The notes beneath the pieces were generated by a model. That model made no database searches, had not been told where the DNA came from, and saw only the letters and a program-made list of their open reading frames with translations. A stretch of 64,000 nt of DNA from Cavia porcellus (taxonomy: Eukaryota; Chordata; Mammalia; Rodentia; Caviidae). Below, one piece after another: positions 1 to 13,659 of this stretch. The stretch covers positions 40,480,501 to 40,544,500 of the forward strand of contig NW_026947493.1 of NCBI RefSeq assembly GCF_034190915.1, written 5' to 3'. The position numbers and the translations under genes were made by a program. How positions within the stretch are numbered: the first letter of the stretch is position 1; every line of letters begins with the position of its first letter.

Positions 1-3000
1 GCATGTCTTTTCAGGTGGCTTTGGTTCACCTCAGTAGCTTTCCTCAGCATACGTTTCATGTTCCTAGCTCATCTGACTTCTTGGGGCAGTGGTGTCAAAC
101 CTATGACACTCATGTAGCAAAGGGCTGCTTTTTTATTATCAAAAGCTATAAAAATTCTCTATCCCTCTCGTACAGACTCTACTAACACGTTTTGCTTCAC
201 TATCACAGCTTACCATACTACCACCTCAGTAACCCTCTGCCTGGTCTCCCATGTCTTCTGAAGTCTGGGTGGAATACCCATGCTCTAGTGACTTACACTC
301 TGCATGTATATAAAATCAAAGCCATCTGGATGGTGCCAAGTTGTACTTCGACCTAAACCAGTAGCCAGGGCCCCATTAGATTGTGACTGGGGAGACCTCT
401 GAGCACCTAGGTTGTTGAAATCTGGAAAAAATTTCCCTCTCAGCCAATAAAGGAAAAAGCACCTAAGAGTTGCTCTTTCAAATGAAAGATTTACAATTTT
501 CTACCGTTCAGCTTGTGGAGGGTAGGAATTTGCTGATTCCTAAGGTGGCCTCAAACCTTTTATCCCCCTTTGTCCCAATCTAAAGTATTTGACTTCTTTT
601 TTAATGTTAATTCTTTTCAACAACTATATCTATGCATATTTTTATTCAATAATATTTAGAACACCTACCAAGTTTCAAATATGAATAACAGCAAAGGGCT
701 TATTGGGGAGAGAAATATTAAATCAAATAAATCAATGTGACCAATAGGTAAAGTTTAAAGGGTGACAATGAAGAGAAAATTATCAGAGAGGATGGCCAAG
801 GAAAGCCTGAAGTCTGAAGAAGTGATATCTGATCTAAAATACTAACAGGAAGGGGAAAGCCTCTAGGAAGAGTAGAGTCCGCTTGGTAGAGGCAAGTAGG
901 GTACATGAACTGAGGTGGAAAATCTGATAAATTCACTCTTTATAATTTTATAGGAAAATGTTTAATCAACTTCTATGATTGTATGTATTTTTAAATTGAA
1001 ATGTAAAATAGCTCCTTAGAGAAAAAATAAGACTGAAAATGTGCACTTCTACAGGATGTTTAATGAACTGCGTGTTCACTTTCTATGTACATGATCTGTG
1101 GCTTGAGGCCAAGTACACATCTGTGGCTGGGTGGAGGGATATGTGAAACTTGTACAGCAAAGGAGTCTTTTCACTGCATTTGCAACAAATCTTGCTAACT
1201 CAAGTCCTGTTCTCTATCATAGTTTTATGAGAAATAAATGCTACCAACATAAATATAAACTCATGAAGTGTATAATATTGCCATATGATATCTAAGTGAT
1301 TGATTTGAATAAGCTTCCTTCTTAGTCTTTTGGAAAATTCACCTGCCCAAAACAGAGACCCTTTTGAGAAAAAGAAATAGAACTTCTCTTTCAAAAAACT
1401 ATACAAAACTACAATCTTTATAGATGTCCATATCTGACCATTTCAGAGTACATCTTAGTGCCGCATGCATGCTGGGACTATTATTTTTATCTCTTTGCTT
1501 TTTCTTTGGAAGGCACAATAGCACTTACACCTTGAGACCTATTGAGAAGAGATGTTATCTTCTCAGTGTGTCTAGGAGTTGTCTGGCACCAAAGAATATT
1601 TCTTAGTGATAAACTTAATATGGTTATTCTTTACATCATATTTGCTCAATTTGTGGGTTGGAGCATATTATTTCATCTTATTTTCTCTACTATATATAAA
1701 ATAGACATGGTTGATCCCTTTTTATAAGTGATAAATTTAAGGCCCACTAGGTCACATAATTTAGTCAGGTTTACATATGTTGATAATTATAAAGTGACAC
1801 CACAAACCCTGTAAAGATATTATGCTTTTGTTATTCTGTGATAGCATTCCAAAATCATAATGTCTTCTGTTTCTACTATGCTTTGCTATTTCAAAAAATT
1901 TCACAAACATATTTTGATTGTGTTAACCTTATAAAATAAGCCCGATATAGAGACTGCTATGGTCCAGAGTAATTAGGTGACTGGGTTCCTCATTTGAAGT
2001 TTTATCCTACCTAATAGCCATGTGCTCTTTCTATGTGCATGACGTCACCCTTGCGATGATAGGTATATGAGGCTCTCATACCTGGCTGGGGACAAAGTTT
2101 CTCTCCACCACTGTCACGACTCTTCTTCACTGATCTCAGTTATGTAACTCCAGAGCTATGACACTTGTCAATAATTCCCACCTGAGTGTCCTCTAGGTTA
2201 GAAGTCCAGTGAATGGGCACTTGCCAGATGGGGAGAAGACAGCTTGATGTCCAAATAAATTGGAAAATTTCTGTGTGGTATTGTTCTACTTTTGACATTA
2301 TAACTTACTTTAGCATATTCAAGATTCTTACAAGTACTATATGTAAGAAACATGTTTAAATTCATCTGAATAACATATTCTAAACATGACAATTCTCAGA
2401 GCAGCTTTTTAACATATTAAACCATATTAATGGTGTGTGAAAATGTACTATGTTCTGGATAGAGAACGTGGAAAAACTATATGAAAGATAACACCACTGC
2501 AAATAAAATATGTAATGGGCCACCACCAGAAAGGTTAGTTTCAACAGACATTTGTACTCTTAATGGCTTTCTAACACCTTAGCATAGCTGTCCAGTTAGG
2601 GTTAAAATGAAGAATTTACCATTTCCAGCGACAACATTTGGATTTTATGGAGACTGTTGGTTTTATGTTGTTTTATGATATTTTGTTTCCTAAAATAATA
2701 TTACCAGTGTCTATACTAAGAATTCATGGGAGAGAACAGCTAATATAGGACGCTAATACATTAAAGTGCATTGACCTTTTCTGTAGGAAAACCCAATGTT
2801 ATTTCCCTTTCTTTCATTTCTCTCACACTCACCTCATCCTCCATTTTTTTCATCTCCTTGTTTCTTTTTAAATTTTCATAACACAGTTGCTAATCAAAGG
2901 TAAACTCAACTTATTCTTCAGTCACATATATTTTCCAAAATGAAACAATAAACTACAAAATATAACTTAATTCAATCTATATTTAAAGAAATTTATGATA

Positions 3001-3225
3001 CCAAACCACAGAAGAATTCAATTATTATAGGATTTATATTGGAGGTGACTTATAAAGTGGGAAATAATTGTAAATTTGTTCTATCTTGGATGAGAGAAAT
3101 CAGTCATCCCCACCAACCATGCACGTCTCTTAGTAACTATTAATCTTTCATATGTTATGAAAGGTAAATTCATATTCTTCATACAAAAAACATGAAGTAA
3201 AATCTCATCTAAGAACACAAACAAC
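1..3225. other. Unassigned AT-rich intergenic sequence
   Basis: No gene, recognisable repeat or RNA gene seen on either strand. All open frames are under 90 codons and show no family resemblance. Confidence 0.6.
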
Positions 3226-3303
3226 TTAATGGTATATATATATATATATATATATATACCATTAATGATATATATATATATATCATATATATCATATATC
3301 ACA
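3226..3303. repeat. (TA)n microsatellite with a 40-bp perfect palindrome
   Basis: Positions 3226-3265 read TTAATGG, then 13 TA units, then CCATTAA, a perfect inverted repeat. A second imperfect TA/CATA tract follows to about 3303, where the B1 SINE region begins. Confidence 0.9.
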
Positions 3304-3311
3304 TATTTTGG

Positions 3312-3454
3312 AGTTTTTTGAGGAAGTTTCACTATATAGCTCATGCTGGCCTTGGATTTACTATATACCCCAGCCTGACCTTGAACTCAAGGCAATTTTC
3401 CTACCTCAGTCTCCCAAGTACTGGTGTTACAGGTGTACACCACTGTGCCTGGCC
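3312..3454 (-). mobile_element. B1 SINE (7SL-derived)
   Basis: On the minus strand the sequence starts GGCCAGGCACAGTGG and ends in an A-rich tail, which appears as the T run at 3314-3319. The phrase for 'TGACCTTGAACTCA' and its diverged partner 'TGGCCTTGGATTTA' occur about 30 bp apart, matching the internal duplication known in rodent B1. The copy is diverged and no clear target-site duplication was found. Confidence 0.85.
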
Positions 3455-6159
3455 CTCCAAAGTTGTCTTCATTTTCAATTTCTAAAGATTTTAATGTTAT
3501 TACTGAAAGAACATACAATTGAATAAAAAAATAACAAACAATTCTTTTTTCATGAACTCATTCTGCTCTTAGAACTTCTAATGTGAGCCCTAAGTGTACT
3601 GTGTAAGTAAATTATACTACACAAGACTAAAAGTGAAGAAGAAATGACAGCTAGGATTTTCTCATTAAAATCAACCTAAAACATTGTTTGCATTCATAAT
3701 TAACTAAGCCATTTTAATGTCTTAATTTTATGATATAGGCAGCCACTGAATAGCTAGAAAATATATAAGCTGGAGAACCCTGATTATCAATCACAATTTT
3801 AGCAGTCTTTCTATATTAATTTTAAGACATATAATTAAAAATATGAAAGTTGTAGCCAAAATATGAATTATTGTCAAAGTCACAGATTCACTCCTATTTT
3901 TCTTTCTTCTTTCTTCATTGTAAACATCTAAGCATTCTTAAATATCAAAAAAATCAAAAATATACCTGAAATAAATCTATATCCTTTTATGTAATTATCA
4001 AGGGGCTTTTGGAGTATCTTTCCCATGTGATTACAGGGGTATTTTCAGATAGGCTGTCATTTCAAGGTGAAAAAATTGCAAGGACAGTCACACCATCTGT
4101 CATCAACTGGGTTCCCTGACACCAAGAGCTGCTCTAAAAGAGCCAGCAGCTTCATGCATAACAAAGACCTTGCCCCTTGGCGTTATTTATTCCTTGACCT
4201 GTGCAAAAAGTCCTTCAAACTTCTGAAACCATTTCAGGGCTATTTTTCAGGGCCAGGGTTTTTTAGGAAGAAAAAAAAAAAAAAACTATGCATGTAGGAA
4301 ATTTGAAATGTTGTGGTCTTAAATTTAAATCAATAGAATAAACTTTGGAAGAAATATGTTTTATGTATGTGTGTGTGTGATCCTCAAATGAAATCCTACT
4401 TCAGAACTTTTTTTTCCTTTCTGTTTTTGAAAAATGTTTAATGATTCAATTTATGTGTTAAGCAATCTGTATACAAGGTGTGTATTAAGTGTAACTGAAC
4501 TATTCTTATATAGAAGCTATCCCATACATGGTAAGTAAAAGATTCACCTTCTAATAAAACGCTGAACCCTCTCACAGATGGAGTCCTAGACAGACTGTTC
4601 ATACTGACAGGTCAAGCACCACTATGACTTGCAAATATAATGTAATACAATCACACTGTAGGTCACTTATGGCCAGAGAAGGACTACAATCATAGATCAT
4701 GATATTTATGAAAGAGGCACACAAAAAGAGAAAAGGTCAACTATTATGAAATACTTTTATTATGAAACTCATATTATTATATGTCTGACATGTAAATATC
4801 ACCTATTGAGTCTCCTAGTTTTTCCACTTGGTCTTGATACAAAATAATGTGTTCTTCAAGATTGGGAAATTCAAATGAAGAGTCTTTCAATAGACAGAAG
4901 CTTGAAAATTAGGCAGGTCATTGTTATGATAGCTACAGCCATTTCTAGGAATGAATGAATAAACACAAAAGGATATTCCCTCTGTCAACATAATTAATGG
5001 CAAGTTTTTATGAGCTTCATTTAGTTCCTCAAGACATAGTTATATACAATACATGGAGCATGTGTTTATGTGACATAGTATAAATATGCAAAAGTCACAT
5101 CATTAAATCATTTATATGTCTGTATTCATAATACACAAAGCTGTTTTTAAATTATTTAAAGATCTATTCTGTCTTCCATATACATTAATACTAATAAGAG
5201 TTGCTGTCAACATCAAAGGAAAGCTAGACCCCTAATTAGAGTTCCATTTGTGTGAGAGCTGCTTTACAAGAGAACAAACACAGACTAAGTTGAACATTAA
5301 GGAAACTAATAAGCAGTGCTCATTTTCTACTTCTGAATGTTGCAAGAATGCAGTTATTCCTTAACAATAAGTCCACTCATTTTCTATCACACTTTATGAA
5401 CTTAAACCTTCATATGAACAGTTTCTAAAAAATGATATTTAGAAATAGTTAAAACATATAAAGTCTTCACATCTTTAAATATGGAGTATGAAAATGTTAC
5501 AGTAGCTCCAGAATTATTTTTTCCCCTCCAGAAATTATATGTCTGGATGTGAAATGTTTGGTACTACTTAACTTAGCTTTTTAACCCTTTTGATTATTAT
5601 TTTGACTTTAGACTTGTAGTGTTTCAAATGACATATTCTCTAAAGCAAGTCTTCTGATTAGGTTAGAGACCAGTTCGAAAGCAACAGCCCTTTATTGAAC
5701 AAACTTTTGACAGAAAACACTGTATCATAAATTTTGCTAGATAATAAAAAAATTCATTTCTTATTCCTAGATGGTTGTAAAAGGAAATAACTAAATAGAC
5801 ACAAATTTAACTACATGATGAGAGCTATTTCTGATACCAAAGTAAGATATGGTAACATTTCATAATCTCAAATGAAAAAGAAAATACATCCCATAACTCT
5901 AATTTGACTGGACTGATGCTTTAGTTTTCCTGTCTGGATCAGCTCTTAAGATTAACTGGTGACAAAGTTTATACCTTTTGAAAAAAATACTATAAGGCAC
6001 TCACACATGTATGCAAATTTCACTGATACCTTGTGCCAATGTTGCTTTATTTACAACTATTTCCTTGTTACAATTAAAAAAGAAAACTTCTAATGCTAAT
6101 TTTTCTCAAACTATTCCATAGTGGAATATTTTTTACCACTTTTTGTTTGTTGATACCAA
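3455..6159. other. Unassigned AT-rich sequence
   Basis: No gene or identifiable repeat. It holds an A tract at about 4270-4286 and a short GT run near 4367-4380. Only short chance reading frames occur. Confidence 0.55.
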
Positions 6160-8110
6160 AGTCAGATAAAAATGCAGTAAACCAAAGAGAATTATAGCCC
6201 AATTTCTCAATGAGTTTAGATGCAAAAATCCTTAACGAGATATTAACAAATTGACTTTAACAGGATATAGAAAAGATTATACACAGTGATCAATTGGTTT
6301 CATTCCAGGGATACAAAAACAGATGCACATATACAAATCAATAAACATATATCACATAAATAGAATAAAGGATAGAAATTATACAATCATCTCAATAGAC
6401 TCAGAAAAAAACAGATAAAATGTAATATCTCTTTATGATAAACTCTTTAAATAAATTAATTATAGAAAGATCCATAGCTCAACACAGTACTGCCTAATAT
6501 GAAAAATCCACAGCCAGTATCATACTGAGTGGAGAAAAACCAAAACTGTTTTCTTTCACATTAGGAAACACATTGTCTGCTCTCACCAATCGTATTAGAC
6601 ACTAGAAATTTCAGACAGAGAAATTAGTCAAGAGAAAGAAATATTATATAAATAGGAAAGGGCAAAATGAATTGTTCATTTGTATATGGAAAAACCTAGA
6701 CTCCAACAAAAGACTGTTAAAACTGATAAATGAATTTAGTACAGTAGCAGGATCCAAACCAACACAGAAAATCAGTACCTTTTCTGCACATCTATAAGTT
6801 GTCTAAGAAAGAAATAACAAAAGCAATCTCACTTTTAATATCTATAAGAAATTTTATACATGTCTAGAAAACTTTACTGAGAAAGTGAAAGACCTCTAGG
6901 TTGGAAGTTACAAAACACTGAAGAAGTTGAACAAGACACTAAAAGCATTGAAAGCTATCCCAAGCCCCAGGCTCACAGATTATAAGAAATAGTATTGTTT
7001 AAATTCTCATATTAAGTAGAAGCATATATAATCATTTAGTACAATCAACATTTAGTACAATCAACATCAAAATATCAATAACATTTTTCACAGAAATAGG
7101 AAAAAATCTTAACATTTATATAAAAGCACAAAAATTCCAAAATAGCCAAAGAAAATGAGCATAATAATAATAATAATAATAAACCCCAAATGCATCACAT
7201 ATCTGATTTCAATGATTATTACATGACCATATTAACCAAAAGCATGGCATTGTTGTAAAAACAGATTGAGAAATGGAAGAAAATACAGAAAGCAGGAGGA
7301 TGTCCATACATCTGCTATAAATTGATTCACAGAAAAAATGCCAGAAACAGAAATTGAAAGGCAGCTTCTTCAATAAACAATGCTGAGGAAACTGGCTACG
7401 AAGAATGGCTATTATCAAAACAAACAAATGCACAAAAAAACAATCAGGTGAGGATGTGGATAAAAATGAATTCTTACACACTATTGATGACAAGATAAAA
7501 TTAGTACAACCGTTATGAAAAACAGGAGAAAATTCTCAGAAAACTATAAAAACAAGAGTTAGTGTGTTGCCCGATTATCGAATTCTTCCACTCCATCGTT
7601 ATTGTGGCACCATTTATAATAATTAGTACTTGGAAACAGCCTGGGTACCCATCATCACATGAACAAATGAAGACAATCTGTACGTAAGCACAACAGTGTA
7701 ATATTATCCTTAAAGAAGAATGTACTTTTGTCATTTGCATCAAAAAGGAAGGACTTGGCGAGTATCATGTTACATGAAGCCAGCCATATACAAAGACAAG
7801 TGTGATGCATTCTATCTCATATTTTAAAGTTGTTTTCCTTTTTTTTTTTTTTTTTTTAAGGTAGCCTAAATATAGAAGAGTAATTGCTAGGTACTGGGAA
7901 GGACTAGACAAGGATAATAACTAGAGGAGGTTAATAATGATAGGAGAAAGTAGATGGATATGATCAATGCATAGCGTGTGCCCATCTATGTTTTGAAAAG
8001 TACAAAATGAAGAATCTAAAGAAAATTTATAATATTCCGACCAATAAATTCAGATAGAACATTTAGCATAAAGTGTAATGTAATAAATGTATTTAGTAAC
8101 ATCATGAAGA
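6160..8110 (+). pseudogene. Old L1 ORF2 remnant (RT to C-terminus and 3' end)
   Basis: The DNA follows the L1 ORF2 path on the plus strand: the segment before the catalytic loop (about 6190-6330), the 'KVKDL...YKTLK' segment (about 6880-6940), the late 'WKQP' segment (about 7630-7660, which reads LETAWVPI) and an A/T-rich end. All frames are full of stops and indels and I could not place the YADD/FADD catalytic motif. It is clearly older than the L1s at 35-60 kb. A T run at 7843-7857 and an (ATA)n tract at 7160-7182 interrupt it. The 3' boundary is approximate. Confidence 0.7.
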
Positions 8111-8315
8111 TATTTTATTATTTTGTAGAATAGAAGATCATCCTAAACCTACCAGAAAATCATGTTAGGGAACATAAAATTAAAGAAGTTGAGCTTATAT
8201 TATCAAATTTAATAACTTATAAAGAAAAAGATATAAATATAGGTGAAAATTTGTTAACAAAATGATCAAAATTTTCAACACAAAGCAAATGAATAATGTC
8301 CTCAATAAATATAGC

Positions 8316-8395
8316 TCTAGCTGGGAATTCGCTCAGCAGCATCAGTGCCTGCTTGGCAAGCATGAAGTCATGAGTTCAATCCCTGGTACTGGAGA
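8316..8395 (+). mobile_element. ID SINE (tRNA-Ala derived)
   Basis: Starts AGCTGGGAATTCGCTCAGCAGC and has a B box (GAGTTCAATCC) near 8372, followed by the GGTACTGGA end and an A/T-rich tail. It is a diverged copy of the ID elements at 57.1 and 58.3 kb. Confidence 0.8.
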
Positions 8396-8627
8396 AAAAT
8401 ATATATATCTATCACTTAAAAACAATTATTATTTTATGTAATACAAAACTATGCAGGCATTAAAAATGATACAAATGAATATTTATGGTCATGCTGAAAT
8501 ATTATCAATATTAAGTGAAAAATATTACAAAACAGTGCATTGAGTGTATTTCTTCTTATGTAGGGGTGAACATATATAATCATACAAATATATGTGAATA
8601 TATTTAATAAAATGCTTAGATACAAAG

Positions 8628-8700
8628 TTTACTGAGGAAGTGAAAGACCTCTAGGTTGGAAGTTACAAAACACTGAAGAAACGGAACAAGACACTAAAAA
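8628..8700 (+). mobile_element. L1 ORF2 fragment nearly identical to 6873-6946
   Basis: About 70 bp match the old L1 at 6873-6946 with roughly four substitutions, including the unusual string CTCTAGGTTGGAAGTTAC that the other L1s here lack. The sequence on both sides is not recognisably L1. Confidence 0.7.
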
Positions 8701-8808
8701 TGTTAAAATGAATCATATATATATATTAATATTTATATATATGAATATATAAATATACAGTTTTCTTAAAATATATTCAATTAAAGCTTTTAAAAAATAA
8801 AATTTCAA

Positions 8809-8900
8809 TGGGCAATTATACAGTTGAGTGGCATAATGCTTCCCTGGGAAGTGTAATGTCCTAAGTTTAATTCCTGAAACAAACAAACAAAAATCATTAA
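8809..8900 (+). mobile_element. Degenerate ID SINE
   Basis: The order GGGCAATTA..GTTGAGTGGCATAATGCTTCCCTGGGAAG..TAAGTTTAATTCCTG followed by a CAAA-rich tail follows the ID consensus seen elsewhere in the window, with many substitutions. Confidence 0.6.
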
Positions 8901-11189
8901 AAAGGAAAGAAAAAAATAAAATTTCAGATATCAGACCCTATATTATTCTATGTATGAATATTTCTGAACGTTCTTCTGAAAAATAACCACATTATTTTCA
9001 GTGGTAATTTTGTAGAATTCATCAATAACATCAAATAATTCTCAGAAAGATATCACATTAAACGGATTTTCAAGTGGCACAATTTTCTTAAATTAAGATG
9101 AAGTAAGTAGACGTATTGAGAATGTGAGATAGATGTCTATGTCACAGGTAGACTGCAGTTCTTCCTTCTTGTTTATCTTCTTAAAGGTTTAAATTTGCAA
9201 TTTAAAGAAACTGGGGGTGGTATTCTATAGATTTCTCTCCACAGTTTGAATGTTTTTTATTTTAACTGTCTTTGTGGGTTGGAATATTTGTCAATTGTTA
9301 GAGTAACAATTATTATTTTGAAGTTATAAAAGTATTAAAATATTAAGAAAATCATAGAAATAACTTACCTTGCTGGCATGAAATATTTGAAACACCTATT
9401 CTTCTCTATGGAAAAATTACAGCTACTAAATGCAAAAATGGCGGAAGTAGAAAAACTATCATTTCAAAGTATCTATTCAAATAATTTATGTAAGTTGCAG
9501 TTATTAATGTCTTTTATAATCTATTGTGGGAAGTTAATGGGCAACTTTATAATGGACGGATGAGAGTAACAACACCTGCACCCACTCATTAATATTAATA
9601 TCAGGAACCAGGAACAACAAGAAATGCCATGCCTTGCAATGAGATGCAAGGAGTTACACAGCACCATCCAGTGAACTACCAAGAAATAAATAATTAACAA
9701 GATTGAGTCAGATCTCTAGATCTTTTACCATTTTGCAAGATGTACAAGGGGTGCCAAAGTATGTTAATATCATAAAGATGGCATCCAAATGTCTAGAATG
9801 TGGGAAATATTAAAGAAAATGAAACAACTCAAGTTTATTCAATAAATAAATCTTTTGGAAGATAGCAAAGGGAGCAGCTATTATACTTTAGGAGGTGGTT
9901 AAGAGAAGACTCCACAGAAAGCAATAGATCTTTGTGTATATTGACTCAGTCAAATTAATAGTTATTGACTTAAGATGATAAAATGAAAATACATTTTGAA
10001 ACAAGTAGTTATTGTGACTTTATGATCATGCTGCTATGTTTATATTTTTTAAATGTTTATTTGTTGGAGATACACATCAAAACATTTCTAGAAAACATGC
10101 AAGTATGTGGAATTCCCTTTAAAGTACTACAGTGGTGGAATAATGCAGGAAGAGATGAGACAGAAAATGAAACAAGATGTAAAAATGTTGATGATTATCA
10201 AAATTGGCTGATAAATATACAGGGCTACATCAGTATGTTTCAGCACTGTTGTATTAAAATATAAGTATCCTCCCACAAACTGTATTTAAAATTGCTTATC
10301 TATCTGGAGTTAAAAAAAAATGAGGCTGACCAAATTTTTATTTTTTTTATTTCTTATTTCAAAGAAAAACTGCATATCATATGGATAAGTTTTCTAGTAA
10401 GGCCAGATTTCTGTGATTCAAGACGTAGTCTGCAGATAAGCAAATTGCCAACACTTGACCACCCCTCGAAGTAAGAATTCCAGATTCCAGTGACCTGAGG
10501 TTGATCTAATTACAGTGAATTGTATACAAGGTTCTAGTAATCAATAATTTTATACAAAACGCCCACATGTGGTAATTTCTACACATGTGAAAGTTTGAGA
10601 TAATAAGATTACACTTTTTTATGGTTCTTTTTCCATTAATTACTGTGTGTATTCTAATTCATGCTAGATCCTTATCTTAATCTGCCTCTTTGTGACTATA
10701 ATGTAAATATATTCTATCTTCAAAAATAAAATAATAAGCAAGTAAATCTGCTTATAATTCATTCTTTATCTGGAAACCTTAATTTCCAAATTCTCTCTTT
10801 TATCCTAAATTTCCTTTACTCAGATTCCATTGTCCACAATCATAGGAGACAAAGATGTCAAAGGTGTATCTTTTCTCTCATCGGCTCTGTTTTCTGTGGG
10901 ACTGTATCCATGCCCAGTTTCCAATGATTTCCACAGCTTAAAAGTCTCAAATCTTTCTGCTGTTACAGGCCCCTTTCCCTGGAGAACTACTACTCTACAT
11001 TCCTTATCACTTTGCACCCAGTATGCTCCAAATTGCATTTTCCTCTTTTTTTTACTAAAGCTGCTGAACACCCTAGTTTGTAAGAACACCAAATTTCCAG
11101 TGCATCAGTCTGAAAACTATGTTATCCTCAACATCATACACATGGTGATTTTACCGTACCTTTCACACAGATAAATCAGTACACTTCAG
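8901..11189. other. Unassigned sequence
   Basis: AT-rich, with no gene or family I recognise. The longest open frames (93 codons at 9983-10264, and 90 and 114 codons on opposite strands at 10820-11174) have no recognisable domain and overlap antisense, as chance frames do. Confidence 0.5.
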
Positions 11190-11790
11190 TGGTGGTTACT
11201 TTTATGTTTTAGCCTGAAGAGTGTTTGTCTGATAAGACTAATGTTTCAATAAATGAATTCTGGGTAAAGTGAATAAACTTCCAGAATTTCAGTGCACCTC
11301 ATCTACACAGGTGAATGCTTGAATGAAATAGCAACTTCTCTGAGCAAGAGGAAAGTTTTCTAGCACCTGGCCTTTAGGTTTTATATGCACACTGGTTCTC
11401 CTGGGTTTTCAGCCTGCTAACTTTGAAACAGGAGCTGCTTCGTAAGCTTTCCTGGACCACAAGAGTGCCAGCTCACAATGCAAATTCAAACTTGCCAGTT
11501 TCTATAGTCATGCAAGTAAATTCCTTGTAATATGCAGATATGTGTCACTTAACAAGGATTTCTTCTGAGAAATGCTTCATCAGGCAATTTCACCACTATA
11601 TAAACATTAGAGCATGCTTACATAAATTAAGTCAGTTATGAAATCACTAGAAAATACAGTGTTAGCACATGACCATTGTACACTTAGTTCATTTTTAACA
11701 GAAATGTTGCTACATGACATATGACAGTACTACACATTCTATTTGTTCCATTTTTCTGGAGAACCTAGAATAACATAGATACCAAAACTA
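11190..11790 (+). repeat. Old mammal-wide repeat remnant, split by a small DNA transposon
   Basis: The segment '...CAGCCTGCTAACTTTG...' to '...CTTGCCAGTTTCTATAGTCATG..AATTCCTTG' and the later '...TTCTGGAGAACC' resemble a widespread mammalian repeat I know by pattern but cannot name securely. It is interrupted at 11538-11727. Confidence 0.45.
11538..11727. mobile_element. Small non-autonomous DNA-transposon-like element
   Basis: About 190 bp, beginning ATATGTGTCACTTAACA and ending TGTTGCTACATGACATAT. The ends are imperfect inverted repeats of each other. The pattern 'CTGAGAAATGC..CA.CAGGCAATTT' is a familiar ancient mammalian repeat. It sits inside another repeat, so it is the younger of the two. 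Confidence 0.5.
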
Positions 11791-12779
11791 ATAAGCATAA
11801 TGCTAGGGAAAAGATGATTCTTGTGACAAACAGGAAAAGAGCTTGGCTGAAATGTCGTATTTAGTAGAAAAATGAAGCTAAAAGTAAATAAATTTGGACA
11901 TTTGAGAAAAAATTTTAAGCACAGTGTGGAATGTAAAGCCTGTTTTATTTTATACTTTTAAAATTCAAATGCAAGAGAGAAGCAAATGAGAGGAACTATT
12001 ATATAAAAGGAACTACAATCTGAATCTTTAGACAATTCTCATATGCATATACTGGAGAAGAGTGAGAAAGTGGGCAAAGCAGTAACTCACGGAAATGGTC
12101 AATTATTTTAGCTCAACCTAAGAAAAGACATTGAGTTATACCAGTGGAGACACTGCTAATATGGACTATGAGTGCAGATGTCTGACCACAAGACTATTTC
12201 CTCCTTAGATTCAGTAGGTGAAGCTGTAGCCTTCTGGTGCCTCAAAAGTCAGAGACAATACTACAGGTGTGGAGATCATTTTCTAGGACTGTGTGAGTAG
12301 CGTTGCTTTATGCAATGATAAGCCTGGGGATGGAGCATCCAATCAAAAAGGATGGTTCTCAATATTAAATCTTACAAAACTTGCCTTGTTAGGTTTTAGA
12401 TGTACTTAAGACCTATCACTCCTTATTTCTTTTCAATTTTCCCAGAGATGAAAGTGTTAATTCTACATTTGTCTCTCCACTGTATTTTGAAAGTATATCA
12501 GATTTTAGAGAGAAAGAAATTTTGTCCCCAGACGGTTCATGCCTGAAGTATCACTCACATCTGATATAGATGTTATTTAGATGAGATTTCATCCTGAATT
12601 AGTACTGAAAAATATAAGGCTTTTGAAGCTGTGTGAGATGGGAAGAATACACTTGTATGTGAAAAAAATATAAATTTGGGAATCCATAGGGCAGAATGTT
12701 ATATAAGTGTCTTGCTCAAAGTCATTTTGAAGTTGTAACTCTCAATGTGACTAGAATAAGGTAAAAAAAATTAAAATAC
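11791..12779. other. Unassigned sequence
   Basis: No gene, RNA or identifiable repeat seen. Slightly A-rich with no long open frame. Confidence 0.5.
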
Positions 12780-13330
12780 TGTCATAAAGGTGAAGCCTTA
12801 ATCAAATGAGATCAGTATTCTTTGTTTTTATAATTTTAGATAGAATAAAACCAATCAAAATAAAATAGAATGAAACCAATCAAAACAGAACAATGTAAGT
12901 GACATAGGATTTCAAAACAAGACCATAGAAAATCAACAATGGTGATCTCAGTGCCTCTTGTTGTCTTCAAAATAACTGCCTATATCTTCAGACTTAGTAG
13001 TATCAATCAAACAGAAATAGAATGAACCAATCAAACAAACAATGAATGCAAAACAAGACTTATAAAACAAAATGATAGTAAATCCAAAATGGCTACCATA
13101 ATATATCTTGTTAACTTCAAAATAGATACCCAAATCATAAACAAAATCAAACAAAATAAAACCCAACCAAAATAATAAGAATGATACAGGATTTCAAAAC
13201 AGTCTAGTAGGGAATTAACAATGACCACTACCTTCAGAAGGAGATCTCCCATAGATGCTACATTGTATATTGCTATCTTCTGAATAGGTTATCAGACTAT
13301 CAGCTTTAGGCCTACAAAGCCAGTGAAACA
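12780..13330 (-). mobile_element. L1/HAL1 3'-tail fragment with about 140-bp modules
   Basis: Three diverged copies of a module (anchors near 12912, 13052 and 13190: GATTTCAAAACA.. then TCAACAATGG.. then a CTCTTGTT-like string) match the modules of the HAL1 3' tail at 27.7-28.5 kb in the same orientation. The copy is 5' truncated, with no ORF attached. Confidence 0.7.
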
Positions 13331-13454
13331 CTAAATACTACAAGCATTAAACTGTATTTTACCTCATTAGCTATCATCACAGCTATATTTCTCCAGATTA
13401 GCTGATCACTTAGGGGGATGCGGGAGGGGACTGTGGCTCTTGTCTCCCTACACA

Positions 13455-13640
13455 CACTCCGGAAGTGGCTGGCATCTGGCTTTCTCTCAGTCAGCCCATA
13501 TACATGGCAGCAACTCACAGGAGATCTTAGCTTCCTGTCGACTTTTTGTTCTCCTCTCCCACAGTCCACGAATGGTGACAACTCACAGGAGAGGCTGGCA
13601 TCTGATGTTTCCCCAGTCAGCCCGCACAGGGCCAGGACTT
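13455..13640. repeat. Minisatellite, about three units of 65-68 bp
   Basis: CAACTCACAGGAG recurs at 13511 and 13579. GGCTGGCATCTG occurs near 13467 and 13593, and a diverged middle unit (ATCTTAGCTTCCTG) lies between. More GC-rich than its surroundings. Overlapping frames of 112 and 74 codons here are probably by-products of the repeat. Confidence 0.65.
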
Positions 13641-13659
13641 GGTGTGCTCATAAGAAAAC

